NCBI RefSeq assembly: GCF_000378825.1
Contig: NZ_KB900388.1
Span: 3,164,777 to 3,228,776 of the forward strand
DNA length: 64,000 bases
Origin: Salinispora vitiensis
Lineage (GTDB): Bacteria; Actinomycetota; Actinomycetes; Mycobacteriales; Micromonosporaceae
Reading direction: 5' to 3'
Part shown: positions 9,010-18,063 of the stretch, one piece after another
Position numbering within the stretch: the first letter of the stretch is position 1
Layout of the letters: each line of letters begins with the position of its first letter
Program-made: the position numbers and the translations under genes
Notes under the pieces: model-generated
The model's input: the letters and a program-made list of their open reading frames with translations, nothing else
Told to the model about the DNA's origin: nothing
The model's database searches: none

Positions 9010-10176
9010 ATGCCGTTCTACCGCCGCGTCGGCGAGGTGCCGCGCAAGCGCCACACCCAGTTCCGGCAGCCCGACGGCCGCCTCTACGCCGAGGAGCTGG
9101 TGGGCCAGGAAGGCTTCTCCGACGACTCCTCGCTGCTCTACCACCGGCACGCACCAACCGCGATCGTGGCCGCCGAGGAGTTCACCCCACCGGCGGTCAC
9201 CTGCACGCCGAACCTCCCGCTCAAGCCCCGCCACCTGCGCACCCACCAACTCGACGGGGCCGGCGCCGACCCGGTGCTCGGCCGGCGCTACCTGCTCGGC
9301 AACGACGACGTCCGGATCGCGTACGTGCAGGCCGACCAGCCCTCCCCGCTGTTCCGCGACGCCACCGGCGACCACTGCCTCTACCTCGAATCCGGCACCC
9401 TGCGGGTCGAGTCCCCCTTCGGCCCCCTCGACGCCGTCGCCGGCGACTACGTGATCATCCCGACCTCGACCATCCACCGGCTCGTACCCACCGGCACCGA
9501 GCCCGTCCGGCTGCTGGCGGTCGAGGCGACCGGCCACATCGGCCCACCCAAGCGCTACCTGTCGGTGCGCGGCCAGTTCCTGGAACACTCGCCGTACTGC
9601 GAACGGGACGTCCGCGGACCGGACACACCGCTCCTCGTTGCCGGCGAGGACGTCGAGGTCCTGGTCCGGCACCGACGCGGCTGGACCCGGCACGTCTACG
9701 CCAATCACCCGTTCGACGTGGTCGGCTGGGACGGGCACCTCTACCCGTGGGCGTTCTCCATCCACGACTTCGAGCCGATCACCGGCCGGATCCACCAGCC
9801 CCCGCCGGTGCACCAGACGTTCCAGGGCCCGAACTTCGTGATCTGCTCGTTCGTCCCCCGCAAGGTGGACTACCACCCCGACGCGATCCCGGTGCCGTAC
9901 AACCACCACAACGTCGACTCCGACGAGGTGCTCTTCTACACCGGAGGCAACTACGAGGCGCGGCGCGGCTCCGGGATCGGCCAGGGGTCGATCTCACTAC
10001 ACCCGTCGGGCTTCACCCACGGGCCACAGCCCGGCGCCGCCGAACGGTCGATCGGCGTTGACTACTTCGACGAGCTCGCCGTCATGGTCGACACCTTCCG
10101 CCCGCTGGAGCTCTGCGACGCCGCCGCGGCCTGCGAAGACGACGCGTACGCCTGGACCTGGGCGCGGCGCGGCTAG
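9010..10176 (+). CDS. hmgA: Homogentisate 1,2-dioxygenase
   Basis: Ring-opening dioxygenase converting homogentisate to maleylacetoacetate. 388 residues from ATG 9010 (MPFYRRVGEVPRKRHTQF), chosen because GGGAGGGCGAG precedes it and family members begin at this motif; a frame upstream is open but unlikely to be used. Jelly-roll cupin architecture with iron ligands expected at H300 and E306 (YNHHNVDSDEVLFY) and H337 (GFTHGPQPG). It is divergent from the unknown gene/fahA pair. With hppD it completes the two dioxygenase steps of the pathway. Confidence 0.96.
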   Translation: MPFYRRVGEVPRKRHTQFRQPDGRLYAEELVGQEGFSDDSSLLYHRHAPTAIVAAEEFTPPAVTCTPNLPLKPRHLRTHQLDGAGADPVLGRRYLLGNDDVRIAYVQADQPSPLFRDATGDHCLYLESGTLRVESPFGPLDAVAGDYVIIPTSTIHRLVPTGTEPVRLLAVEATGHIGPPKRYLSVRGQFLEHSPYCERDVRGPDTPLLVAGEDVEVLVRHRRGWTRHVYANHPFDVVGWDGHLYPWAFSIHDFEPITGRIHQPPPVHQTFQGPNFVICSFVPRKVDYHPDAIPVPYNHHNVDSDEVLFYTGGNYEARRGSGIGQGSISLHPSGFTHGPQPGAAERSIGVDYFDELAVMVDTFRPLELCDAAAACEDDAYAWTWARRG

Positions 10177-10179
10177 CCC

Positions 10180-11205
10180 TCAGCGCACCGAGCGGGCGAG
10201 CGCGGTGACGACGGCGAAGGCCGCCACCGCGATCGCCAGGACCAGCGGCCAGACCGTACCGACGAGGGTGTAGAGCAGTAGCAGCACCGGGGCCGCGGCA
10301 GTCGCGTACCCGGCCAACGCCAACGGCCGGTCGGAGCGCAGCAGCTCCGGCAGGATCGTGCGGGCCACGCCGGGCAGCTTCGCCGCGTACCGCCACACCA
10401 TCAGCCCGCCACCGAGGGCCGCCGCCGCCGCGACGGCCCGGGACAACCCCGGGTTACCCACCGCGAAACAGGCGATCAGCACCGCGGCGACCATGGACCA
10501 ACCGGCACCGAACACGACCAGCTGGCGAAGGCCGGCCGAGATCGTCCGCACCGATTTGATCCGACCAGGGCTGATCGCCGCCGCGGCGGCGAGGTGCTCC
10601 AGCGCCTCACTCCACCGGCGCTGCTCCAGCCGCAGCACCCCGATGTCGTGCCGCGCCTCGGCGAGCTGCGGATCGAGCCGCAGCGCCTCGGAGTACGCCC
10701 GCTCGGCCAGGTCGTACAGCTGCAGGTTCGCCGCGACCAACCCAAGCACCAGATGCCCCGCCGGCTCCTGTGGGGCCAGCTCCACCCCCCGCCAGGCCGC
10801 GTTCAGCGCCGGCTGACCATTGCGGGAACCGGCCAGGATCGCCGCGCCGCTGCGCTGGGCATACGCGTCCGCCGGTCCCAGCGCCAGAATCCGGTCCGCG
10901 GTCCGGGCCGCCTCCCCATGCTCGGCCAGGTCGGCCAGGGCCATCCCCCGAGCGACCAGGGCGGGGACCGAGTCCGGCGCGACCGCCAACGCGCCGTCGG
11001 CGGCGGTGAGCGCCTCCGCGGGCCGCCCCGCCGCCAGCCGCACCCGGGAGAGTTCGATCAACACCGCCGCGTGGGCGGGATCAAGGGCGAGAGCGAACCC
11101 CAGCTCGGTGCTGGCCTCGTCGTAGCGGCCGAGCTCGGCGAGGAGCTGGGCGCGCTGCAGGTAGCCGTCGGCCGCGGAGCGGTCAGAGGTGGATTCGCTG
11201 GACAT
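10180..11205 (-). CDS. TPR-repeat membrane protein
   Basis: 341 residues. About the first 215 residues are tandem tetratricopeptide repeats (for example YLQRAQLLAELGRYDEASTE, AERAYSEALRLDPQLAEARH). About 110 residues with four predicted membrane helices follow (VVFGAGWSMVAAVLIACFAV; AVAAAAALGGGLMVWRYAA; LALAGYATAAAPVLLLLYTL; VWPLVLAIAVAAFAVVTALA). TPRs mediate protein-protein contacts; the partner is unknown. It converges with hmgA (3 bp between stops) and lies just upstream of ispF on the same strand order. Confidence 0.75.
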   Translation of the reverse strand: MSSESTSDRSAADGYLQRAQLLAELGRYDEASTELGFALALDPAHAAVLIELSRVRLAAGRPAEALTAADGALAVAPDSVPALVARGMALADLAEHGEAARTADRILALGPADAYAQRSGAAILAGSRNGQPALNAAWRGVELAPQEPAGHLVLGLVAANLQLYDLAERAYSEALRLDPQLAEARHDIGVLRLEQRRWSEALEHLAAAAAISPGRIKSVRTISAGLRQLVVFGAGWSMVAAVLIACFAVGNPGLSRAVAAAAALGGGLMVWRYAAKLPGVARTILPELLRSDRPLALAGYATAAAPVLLLLYTLVGTVWPLVLAIAVAAFAVVTALARSVR

Positions 11206-11215
11206 CGCTGCGAGC

Positions 11216-11701
11216 CTAGGCGGCCGGGGCTGCGTAAACCAGGGCCACCGCGATGCCGGTCAGGCCCTCGTCCCGGCCGGGGAAGCCGAGCCCGTCGGTG
11301 GTGGCGGCGGAGACGCTCACCGGGGCGCCCACCGCCGCCGAGAGCACCTGCTGCGCCTCGGCCCGACGCGGCCCGATCTTGGGGCGGTTCCCGATCACCT
11401 GCACCGACACGTTGCCGATCGTGTAGCCGGCCGCCCGCACCCGGCGGGCGCTCTCGCCGAGCAGGGCCACACCGGAGGCACCGGACCACTCCGGCTGCCC
11501 CACCCCGAAGTTGGCGCCGAGATCGCCCAGGTCGGCGGCGGAGAGCAACGCGTTGCACGCGGCGTGGGCGGCGACATCCGCATCCGAATGCCCGGCTAGG
11601 CCGTCCTGCCCAGGCCAGTGCAGGCCGGCGACCCAACAAGGCCGGCCGGACTCGAAAGCGTGCATGTCAACGCCGATGGCAACCCGCGGAACGATCACCA
11701 T
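11216..11701 (-). CDS. ispF: 2-C-methyl-D-erythritol 2,4-cyclodiphosphate synthase
   Basis: MEP-pathway enzyme cyclising CDP-methylerythritol 2-phosphate and releasing CMP. 161 residues, normal length. Zn ligands D12, H14 (GVDMHAF) and H46 (DADVAAHA) are in place. HSDADV (38-43) and [13 protein letters not shown] (134-146) are the family signatures. It follows ispD with a 13 bp gap, so the two successive pathway genes form one operon, with carD upstream as in mycobacteria. Confidence 0.96.
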   Translation of the reverse strand: MVIVPRVAIGVDMHAFESGRPCWVAGLHWPGQDGLAGHSDADVAAHAACNALLSAADLGDLGANFGVGQPEWSGASGVALLGESARRVRAAGYTIGNVSVQVIGNRPKIGPRRAEAQQVLSAAVGAPVSVSAATTDGLGFPGRDEGLTGIAVALVYAAPAA

Positions 11702-11714
11702 CCGAGGGTACGGG

Positions 11715-12410
11715 TCAGCGGTCGATCGCCAGCAGGTGCTCGGCCAATGCCAGGTCGAACGGGCGGGTGACCTTCAGGGCGTACTCGGAGCCGGGTACGC
11801 AGACCACCGGCACCCCGAGCTTCTCGACCAGGCCGGCATCGTCGGTGAGCGGGTCGGTGGCGGCGGCGTGCGCGGTGGTCAGTACCGCCCGCCGGAAGCC
11901 CTGCGGCGTCTGCACCGCCCGCAGCGCGGAGCGATCGACCGTGCCGAGGACCTCCTCGCTGACGCCGACCTCCTTGATGGTGTCGACCACCGGGAGCACC
12001 GGGATCACCGCGTCGTGACCGGAGCGGACCGCCGCGGCGACCGACTCGACCAACCCGGGCGGGGTGAGCGCTCGGGCCGCGTCGTGCACCAGCACGATCT
12101 CCGGGCCGGCGGGGACCGCGGCGAGCGCGGCAGCGACCGAGGCCTGCCGTTGCGCTCCGCCCGGCACCACGGTGACCGGCGCCACCGGGGCCAACAGTTC
12201 GCGGACCGCGACGAGATCCGGCGCCGGAGCGGCCACCACCACGGTGTGCACCGAGGCGGCGGCGGCGAGCCGGCGGACCGCGTGCACCAGGAGCGGCTCC
12301 CCGTCCAGCAGCCGGAGGGCCTTCGGCCGGCCGGGGCCCAGCCGTACGCCGGCACCGGCCGCAGGCACGAGGACCGCGACGTCACCGCGCGGATCAAGCT
12401 GCGCGGTCAC
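11715..12410 (-). CDS. ispD: 2-C-methyl-D-erythritol 4-phosphate cytidylyltransferase
   Basis: MEP-pathway enzyme making CDP-methylerythritol from CTP. 231 residues from GTG 12410. The N-terminal nucleotidyltransferase loop [20 protein letters not shown] (about 15-34), [27 protein letters not shown] and TIKEV...VQTPQGF are present. It lies between carD (56 bp upstream) and ispF (13 bp downstream), the order carD-ispD-ispF known in actinobacteria. Confidence 0.95.
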   Translation of the reverse strand: MTAQLDPRGDVAVLVPAAGAGVRLGPGRPKALRLLDGEPLLVHAVRRLAAAASVHTVVVAAPAPDLVAVRELLAPVAPVTVVPGGAQRQASVAAALAAVPAGPEIVLVHDAARALTPPGLVESVAAAVRSGHDAVIPVLPVVDTIKEVGVSEEVLGTVDRSALRAVQTPQGFRRAVLTTAHAAATDPLTDDAGLVEKLGVPVVCVPGSEYALKVTRPFDLALAEHLLAIDR

Positions 12411-12466
12411 GTCGCGGTCCTCGGTGATTTACTCATGGCAGATCGGGTACGACGATCAGGTGCGGA

Positions 12467-12952
12467 TCAGGCTTCGGTCAGCACCTTGTCGAGCAGCGTC
12501 TCCGCCTCGTCCTTGGTGCTCTTTTCGGCCAGTGCGACCTCACCGACGAGAATGTCGCGGGCCTTGGCGAGCATGCGCTTCTCGCCTGCGGACAGCCCCC
12601 GCTCCCGCTCCCGACGCCACAGGTCGCGGACGACCTCGGCCACCTTCAGCGGATTGCCGGAAGCCAACTTCTCGAGATTCGCCTTGTAACGCCGTGACCA
12701 GTTGGTCGGCTCCTCGGTGTGCGGAGCCCGGAGAACGTCAAAGACCTTGCCGAGGCCCTCTTCGCCGACCACCTCGCGCACACCCACGATCTCGGCATTC
12801 TCCGCGGGAACCCGGACCGTGAGGTCACCCTGCGCGACCCTGAGAACGAGGTACTGCTTCTCCTCGCCCTTAATGACCCGAGTCTCGATTGCCTCGATGA
12901 GTGCGGCCCCGTGGTGGGGGTAAACAACGGTCTCGCCGACACTGAAAACCAT
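12467..12952 (-). CDS. carD: CarD family RNA polymerase-binding regulator
   Basis: 161 residues. An N-terminal Tudor-like RNAP beta-interaction domain (1-55, [19 protein letters not shown]) precedes a helical DNA-binding domain that includes W85 in [12 protein letters not shown]. This is the tryptophan that in mycobacterial CarD wedges into the upstream edge of the -10 element. CarD stabilises open complexes at rRNA and many other promoters. It heads the carD-ispD-ispF operon. The promoter region upstream carries a palindrome that may govern expression. Confidence 0.96.
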   Translation of the reverse strand: MVFSVGETVVYPHHGAALIEAIETRVIKGEEKQYLVLRVAQGDLTVRVPAENAEIVGVREVVGEEGLGKVFDVLRAPHTEEPTNWSRRYKANLEKLASGNPLKVAEVVRDLWRRERERGLSAGEKRMLAKARDILVGEVALAEKSTKDEAETLLDKVLTEA

Positions 12953-13274
12953 AGGTTCGAAACCCCTTTCGCTGTGTCTAGGGTAACACGCTCAGACACC
13001 GGTGTCTCACCGCTGCCCTGACCGTTGGCGCAGCTCAGGGGCCCTGTGAGAGGGATTTCTTCAGCTTGACAGGCAGCCAGACCGAAGTATTGAACACGCT
13101 CCGTAACGGCAATATGCCGTCGCGGCTGAGTGACGGAACCCGGGATCCAAGGTGATGCGCTCGACTCATGGTAGCCGGCGCCCCCGACACTCGCCCACGC
13201 CTGGCGGGAGCGGTCCCGGTACGGCAGGCTGAACAAGAGCCCGCCTCAGGCTCGCCAAGAATCCAGGGGGTTCG
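12953..13274. promoter_or_regulatory. 322-bp intergenic region upstream of carD and of the thioredoxin-like gene
   Basis: No gene seen. For carD (leftward), TACCCT (complement of 12980-12985) fits a -10 box. The perfect 14-bp palindrome AGACACCGGTGTCT at 12994-13007 covers where the -35 should lie, and a further TGTCT half occurs at 12975-12979. A separate palindrome, ACGGCA-ATA-TGCCGT, is at 13106-13120. AGGGGG at 13266-13270 is the RBS of the rightward gene. The remaining sequence shows nothing clear. Confidence 0.45.
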
Positions 13275-13931
13275 ATGGGCAGGCCCGCCGCGGACGACGA
13301 CTCCGGACTGCCGGACCTGCCGCCCGAATGGGGCCGGGTGGTTGTACCGGACAACGCCGCAGCGCTCTCGGCCGAGGCCGAGCAGCTCCGCCGGGAACTG
13401 AACCGGCCGACCCGGTCCGCTTCGACCGTGCCGGCGCTGCTGATCCTCCTGATCGCCATGGTCACCGTGCTGGCCGGGCTGAACGCGACGATCTGGGCCC
13501 AACCGCCCCCCACCCCACCGGCGTCGACCCCGGCCACACCCGCAGACCTGATCGGGCGGACCCTGCCCGCGTTCGACCTGGTGGACAACGGTGAACCGGT
13601 GCCGCTGCGGGGCCTGCTGCCCGCCGTGATCCTCCTCACCGACGCGTGCGACTGCCCGGCCGAGGTCGCCAACACCGTCGCCGTCGCGCCACCCCGGGTC
13701 ACCGTGATCATCGTCAACCCCGCCCCCGCCGTACGCGCCTCGCCCCCCGCCGCGGAGCCCGCCCTGCACACGCTCGACGACCCGGCTGACGGGCTACGCG
13801 CCTTCCTCCGCCTGCCACCCCGGGTCGGCGTGGCCAGCGCGCTGCTCGTGGACCGCTCCGGGGTGGTACGGAAAGTGCTCCCCGAACTCCGCTCCACCGC
13901 CGACTACCAACCCGAACTAGCCCGTCTCTAG
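13275..13931 (+). CDS. Membrane-anchored thioredoxin-fold-like hypothetical protein
   Basis: 218 residues from ATG 13275. The cytoplasmic N-terminus has a short acidic coil (LSAEAEQLRRELNRP), one membrane segment follows at about 52-72 (VPALLILLIAMVTVLAGLNA), then a Pro/Thr linker and an extracytoplasmic domain. The outer domain reads like a redoxin (LIGRTLPAFDLVDNGEPVPL, VILLTDACDCPAEV, ASALLVDRSGVVRKVLPEL). The cysteine pair CDC is not the usual CxxC, so redox activity is uncertain. It converges with the polyketide synthase gene with a 4-nt stop overlap (13928-13931). Confidence 0.6.
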   Translation: MGRPAADDDSGLPDLPPEWGRVVVPDNAAALSAEAEQLRRELNRPTRSASTVPALLILLIAMVTVLAGLNATIWAQPPPTPPASTPATPADLIGRTLPAFDLVDNGEPVPLRGLLPAVILLTDACDCPAEVANTVAVAPPRVTVIIVNPAPAVRASPPAAEPALHTLDDPADGLRAFLRLPPRVGVASALLVDRSGVVRKVLPELRSTADYQPELARL

Positions 13932-14989
13932 CCCGCCTCGCCAGCTGACCGTTCCAGGAGGCCCGCATAGAGGGTCAGGCCCGGGCCGAAGGCCAACATC
14001 ACCACCCGTCGCGCCGGCCCGACCGCTCGGTGCAGTCGGTCCAGCACCAACAGCACCGTCGGCGACGAACAGTTGCCCCGCTCGGCCAGCGTCTCGCGGG
14101 ACGCCGCCAGGGCGGCCGACGGCAGGGCGAGTTCCCGCTCCACCACGTTGAGGATGCGAGGGCCGCCCGGGTGCACCGCCCAGCCGTCCACCTCCGACCG
14201 CCGCAGGTCATGCCGGGCGAGCAGGCCGTCCACCAGCGCCCGTACCTGCGTCGAGAGCACCTGCGGCACCTTCGGCGACAGCCCCATCCGGAACCCGGCA
14301 TCGGTGACGTCCCAGGTCATGTGATCGGCGGTGGAGGTGTCGGTAACCGAGGCGATCTCACGTACCGCGTACCCGGGGCCACCGGGCACGACCACGGCGG
14401 CCACCGCGGCGTCCGAGAAGAGCGCATGCGAGACGATCTGCTGGGTGTCCACCCGGGCCGTGGCGGGCTGAATGTGCAGGCTGGTCAGCTCGGCGCAGAG
14501 CAGCAGGGCGGGTCGACCCCGGGCGGTCACGAAGTCGCTCGCCACCCCCAGCCCCGGCAACGCGGCATAGCAGCCCATGTGGCCGACGAAGACCCGCTGC
14601 GCGCCCGGCGCCATGCCGAGATCCCGGGCGAGGAGAATGTCCAGCCCCGGGGTCGCGTAGCCGGTGCAGGAACAGACCACGAAGAGCCCGACGTCACCGG
14701 CGGCCAGACCGGCGGCGGTGAGCGCGCGCCCCACCGCCTCCTTGCCCAGCGGCAGCGCCTCCACCTGGTAGCGCCGCATCCGCCGCTCGGTCGACCAGTC
14801 GGAGACATCCTCCAGCATCGGGTTGACCGCGGCCTGCCGGCGCCGCACCCCCGAGTTGGCGAAGATCCGTTCGGCCAGCGCCCGGGTGGTTCCGGAGTAG
14901 TGCCGGGCGAAGAAGCCCTCCCACAGCTCACCCTGGTCGGCCGACGGCGGATGCGCCGTACCGATCCCCGCGATCACTGGCACGGCCAT
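13928..14989 (-). CDS. Type III polyketide synthase (chalcone/alkylresorcinol synthase-like)
   Basis: 353 residues from ATG 14989 with AAGGG upstream. The Cys-His-Asn catalytic triad fits C140 (VGHMGCYAALPG), H273 (WAVHPGGPRIL) and N306 (ERGNCSSPTVLL). The thiolase fold elements VVCSCTGYATPGLD and the C-terminal GFGPG-type loop (AFGPGLTLYAGLL) are present. Type III enzymes extend acyl-CoA starters with malonyl-CoA to pyrones, resorcinols or naphthalenes; the product cannot be read from sequence. It is the last gene of a leftward operon (methyltransferase, flavoprotein, PKS), with a UbiA prenyltransferase divergent. Confidence 0.93.
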   Translation of the reverse strand: MAVPVIAGIGTAHPPSADQGELWEGFFARHYSGTTRALAERIFANSGVRRRQAAVNPMLEDVSDWSTERRMRRYQVEALPLGKEAVGRALTAAGLAAGDVGLFVVCSCTGYATPGLDILLARDLGMAPGAQRVFVGHMGCYAALPGLGVASDFVTARGRPALLLCAELTSLHIQPATARVDTQQIVSHALFSDAAVAAVVVPGGPGYAVREIASVTDTSTADHMTWDVTDAGFRMGLSPKVPQVLSTQVRALVDGLLARHDLRRSEVDGWAVHPGGPRILNVVERELALPSAALAASRETLAERGNCSSPTVLLVLDRLHRAVGPARRVVMLAFGPGLTLYAGLLERSAGEAG

Positions 14990-15023
14990 GACGCCCACCC
15001 TTCGTTCTGATCTCTCAGCACGT

Positions 15024-16187
15024 TCACCAGCGAGGGGCCGACCCGTCGCGGTCCGGGTCGCCACCGAGCACCGCGATACCGAGCCAGTCCGCGCAGACGT
15101 CGGAGGTCGCCGGGTGCAGCGAACCGCACCGCGCATCCCGGTAGAGCCGCTCCAACGGATGCCCCCGCCGAGTGGCCCCGGTGCCGGCCGCCTCCAGCAC
15201 CGAGGCCGCCACGTCGGCCGCGGTGGTGCCCGCCAGTAACTTCGCCCGCCAAACCCAACGGTTCGTCTCGGCGTCACCCGGCGCCTCGTCCACCCGGCGG
15301 GCCGCCTCCGCCACCACCAGGTCCGCCGCGGCCACCGCCGCGTCGGCGCGACCGAGCCGGGCCCGGACCGCCGGCAGACCGCCGAGCTCACGGGCGTTCA
15401 AATGCTCGGCCGCGGCGTCGATCGCAGCGCGCGCGACCCCGACGTACACCGCGGCGTAGCTCGCGACCAGCCAGTGCGGCATCAACTGCGCCACGACCAG
15501 AGCCAGCCCCTCGACCCCGCCGAGCAGCCGGTCCGCCGGCACCGTCACCTCCAGGTGCAGGTCGTGCGAGGAGGTGGACCGCATGCCCAGCGAGTCCCAG
15601 GTCTCCTCGACGGCCAGCCCGTCCCCGGCCGGCACGAGAAACTGGGAGACCACCGACGGATCAGCCGCGCTACGGGCGGCCACCAGATAACCGTCGGCGT
15701 GGCCGGCACCGGAGCAGAAGGTCTTGCTCCCCTTGAGCCGCCAGCCGTCGGCAACCGGCTCGTACACCGTACTGAGCTGCGAGAGCCGGGCCCCCGCCCC
15801 GCGTTCACTCATCGCCACCGCGTACCAGGAGCCATCCGCCGCCGCCCGCAGCAGCCGGTCCCGCGCCGCCAACGCCCCGTCCGGCAGGCCGAGCGTCTCG
15901 GCCAGTTCCTCGTTCACCGCGCCCAACGCGCCGGTGACCGAGGCGTGCATGTTGAACACCAGCGCGGTCGCGCCGTTTCCCCGGGCCAACTCGGTCGCGA
16001 CCGCGGCGTACTCCCCGAAGGTGGCGCCGAGGCCGCCAAGCTCCCGCGGCACCATCAGGCCGAACAGGCCCGCCTCCCGAAGGTCACGGAAATCGTCGGC
16101 CGGGAAGGTGCCGTCCCGGTCGTGGTCGGCCGCCCGGGCGGCGAATCTCGGCGCCAACCGGCGGGCTACCTGCACAGCCTGCGTCAT
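15024..16187 (-). CDS. Acyl-CoA dehydrogenase-like flavoprotein
   Basis: 387 residues with the three-domain ACAD fold: N-terminal helices (FRDLREAGLFGLMVPRELGG), the middle beta domain (VAMSERGAGARLSQLSTVYE, WRLKGSKTFCSGAGHADGYL) and a C-terminal helical domain. The C-terminus (YRDARCGSLHPATSDVCADW) resembles the type-2 ACAD/flavin-monooxygenase branch, and the usual catalytic YEG-type glutamate region is not seen. It may therefore be an oxidase, hydroxylase component or desaturase acting on the polyketide. Its start overlaps the methyltransferase stop by 4 nt, and the PKS starts 34 bp after its stop. Confidence 0.82.
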   Translation of the reverse strand: MTQAVQVARRLAPRFAARAADHDRDGTFPADDFRDLREAGLFGLMVPRELGGLGATFGEYAAVATELARGNGATALVFNMHASVTGALGAVNEELAETLGLPDGALAARDRLLRAAADGSWYAVAMSERGAGARLSQLSTVYEPVADGWRLKGSKTFCSGAGHADGYLVAARSAADPSVVSQFLVPAGDGLAVEETWDSLGMRSTSSHDLHLEVTVPADRLLGGVEGLALVVAQLMPHWLVASYAAVYVGVARAAIDAAAEHLNARELGGLPAVRARLGRADAAVAAADLVVAEAARRVDEAPGDAETNRWVWRAKLLAGTTAADVAASVLEAAGTGATRRGHPLERLYRDARCGSLHPATSDVCADWLGIAVLGGDPDRDGSAPRW

Positions 16188-16954
16188 ACGACCGTTCCCT
16201 CCTCAGATCCGTCCGTCCGCGTCTGAGCACGCTCGCGCCGGCCCCAGCCCTGGTAGAGCACCGCCGTTGACCAGGTCGGCACGATGCGTGGGGGCACCCC
16301 GCCCGCGCCCCTCGCCCGCCGGGCCAGCCAGCCGAGCACCCGGATCAGCTGCGGTCGGATCCCGCGCAGCCGCAGGTTGACGCCGTACCGGGCACACTCG
16401 GCGGCCAGCGCGCGATCATCCACGAACAACCGTGGGTCGTGGATGCCCCGCGGGACCGTGGGGAGCCGCTCGCCGATGTGGACGGCGAGCAGGCGGCTCA
16501 GCGCGGTGTCGTTGAGCGTGTCGAGGACGAGCAGCCCACCCGGGCGGAGCAGCCGGCAGGCTTCTGCCACCACCGTTCGCCAGTCGGGAACGTGCTCCAA
16601 CAGCTCGCCCGCGGCCACCACGTCGGCGCAGCCGGAGGCGAGCGGCACGGCGGTCGCATCGGCGTTGAGCACCGCCACACCTTGCCCGGCGGCCTGGCGC
16701 AGCGCCGAACCGGTGAGGTCGACGCCGACGTGTCGATAGCCCTTGCCGGCGAGGTGCGGGGCGAGTAGCCCGGCGCCACAGCCGAGGTCAACCAGGACGG
16801 CGCCGGGACGCGACGCCGCCGGCACCAGCGCCGCCCGGGACTCGGCCAGCCAATGCAACATCGCGAACGCGCCGTCCGGCCGCCACCACTCCCCGGCCAG
16901 GTCGTCGTACTGGCGCGGATCGTTGCGCGGCAGGGTGCGGCCAGCCTCTGGCAT
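16184..16954 (-). CDS. UbiG-like SAM-dependent methyltransferase
   Basis: 256 residues. Motif I is LVDLGCGAG (54-62), and AGELLEHVPDW and LLRPGGLLVLDTLN match class I motifs. The N-terminal NDPRQYDDLAGEWW and FAMLHWLAESR are reminiscent of UbiG (quinone-precursor O-methyltransferase), where an aromatic hydroxyl is methylated. First gene of the leftward operon with the flavoprotein and type III PKS, so O- or C-methylation of a phenolic polyketide is the likely job. Only 45 bp separate it from the divergent prenyltransferase. Confidence 0.85.
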   Translation of the reverse strand: MPEAGRTLPRNDPRQYDDLAGEWWRPDGAFAMLHWLAESRAALVPAASRPGAVLVDLGCGAGLLAPHLAGKGYRHVGVDLTGSALRQAAGQGVAVLNADATAVPLASGCADVVAAGELLEHVPDWRTVVAEACRLLRPGGLLVLDTLNDTALSRLLAVHIGERLPTVPRGIHDPRLFVDDRALAAECARYGVNLRLRGIRPQLIRVLGWLARRARGAGGVPPRIVPTWSTAVLYQGWGRRERAQTRTDGSEEGTVV

Positions 16955-16999
16955 GGACCGAGCGTGGCACGACTGCCCGGTAACGACCAGACTTCCCTC

Positions 17000-17926
17000 A
17001 TGACCTCCTCAGTGCTACGGCGTGTCGCGCGGGTGCTGACCCGGCCGGACCGGGCCGGACGCACCACCGGTGGCTCGGGAGCGACCCGCGCCCGGTCGGC
17101 GGTGGCCCTGCTCCGGGCGAGCCATCCCGAGCCAGCAGCCGCGGTCACCACCGTGGCCGGCCTGCTCGCCTGGGGTGTCGGGCACCGGCTGGCGGGGGTG
17201 GTCGTCGTGGTGCTCACCGTGGCCGCCAGCCAACTCGCCGTCGGGTGGACCAACGACGCGCTCGACGCGAAACGGGACACCGTGGTCGGGCGGCCCGACA
17301 AGCCGGTCGCCGCCGGTCTGGTCAGCCGACGTACGACCCTGCTGGCCGCCGCCGCGGCCACCCTCGCCACCCCGGTGTTCGCGCTGACGACGAACCGAGC
17401 CGCCGCGGCGGTAGCCACCGCCGGGCTGATCTCCGCGCTGCTCTACAACTGGCCGCTGAAGTCCTCGCCGTTGTCGGTCCTGCCCTACACGGCCTCCTTC
17501 GGGTCGTTGCCGGCCTTCGTCGTACTGGCTCTGCCGGGTGCGGGAACCCCACCGGTCTGGCTGGTCAGCGCCGCGGCCCTGCTCGGCGCGGGCGCGCACT
17601 TCGCGAACGTGCTGCCCGACCTCGACGACGACGCCCGCACCGGCGTCCGCGGGCTGCCCCACCGGCTCGGCGCGGGCGGCAGCCGAACCGCCGCCATCGG
17701 GCTCCTGCTCGCCGCGACCGCCACCCTGGTCTTCGGGCCGCCCGGACCACCGTCGCCGGTCGGGCTCGCCACGGTGGCCGCCGCCGTCCTGACACCACCA
17801 CTCCTCTGGTACGGCGAGCGCGTCACCAACCGCGCCACGACTCGGTCAGTGGCCGCCTTCCGGGCGGTTTTAGTAATCGCTCTCATCGATGTGATTCTGC
17901 TATTGACCAGCGGGCCATTGGTTTGA
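17000..17926 (+). CDS. UbiA-family prenyltransferase
   Basis: 308 residues from ATG 17000; GTG 16964 is an in-frame alternative and neither has a clear RBS. About eight membrane helices. The two Asp-rich Mg-prenyl-diphosphate motifs are NDALDAKRD (85-93) and DLDDDARTGVRG (207-218). UbiA enzymes attach polyprenyl chains to aromatic acceptors. Its divergent partners (type III PKS, UbiG-like methyltransferase, flavoprotein) suggest prenylation of a polyketide-derived phenol; this is inference. MenA or heme-O synthase roles fit the context less well. Confidence 0.85.
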   Translation: MTSSVLRRVARVLTRPDRAGRTTGGSGATRARSAVALLRASHPEPAAAVTTVAGLLAWGVGHRLAGVVVVVLTVAASQLAVGWTNDALDAKRDTVVGRPDKPVAAGLVSRRTTLLAAAAATLATPVFALTTNRAAAAVATAGLISALLYNWPLKSSPLSVLPYTASFGSLPAFVVLALPGAGTPPVWLVSAAALLGAGAHFANVLPDLDDDARTGVRGLPHRLGAGGSRTAAIGLLLAATATLVFGPPGPPSPVGLATVAAAVLTPPLLWYGERVTNRATTRSVAAFRAVLVIALIDVILLLTSGPLV

Positions 17927-18063
17927 ACACCCTCACAGCGGTGGCATACCCGGGTCGGCGTGCGGAACTGGATCAGTCCCAACTACCCTGGAGCGCGGTC
18001 TGCACGGGCATGGCCACCGTGTCCGGCGTACGACCGGGCCCGATCATGACGAGGAGGACCGAC

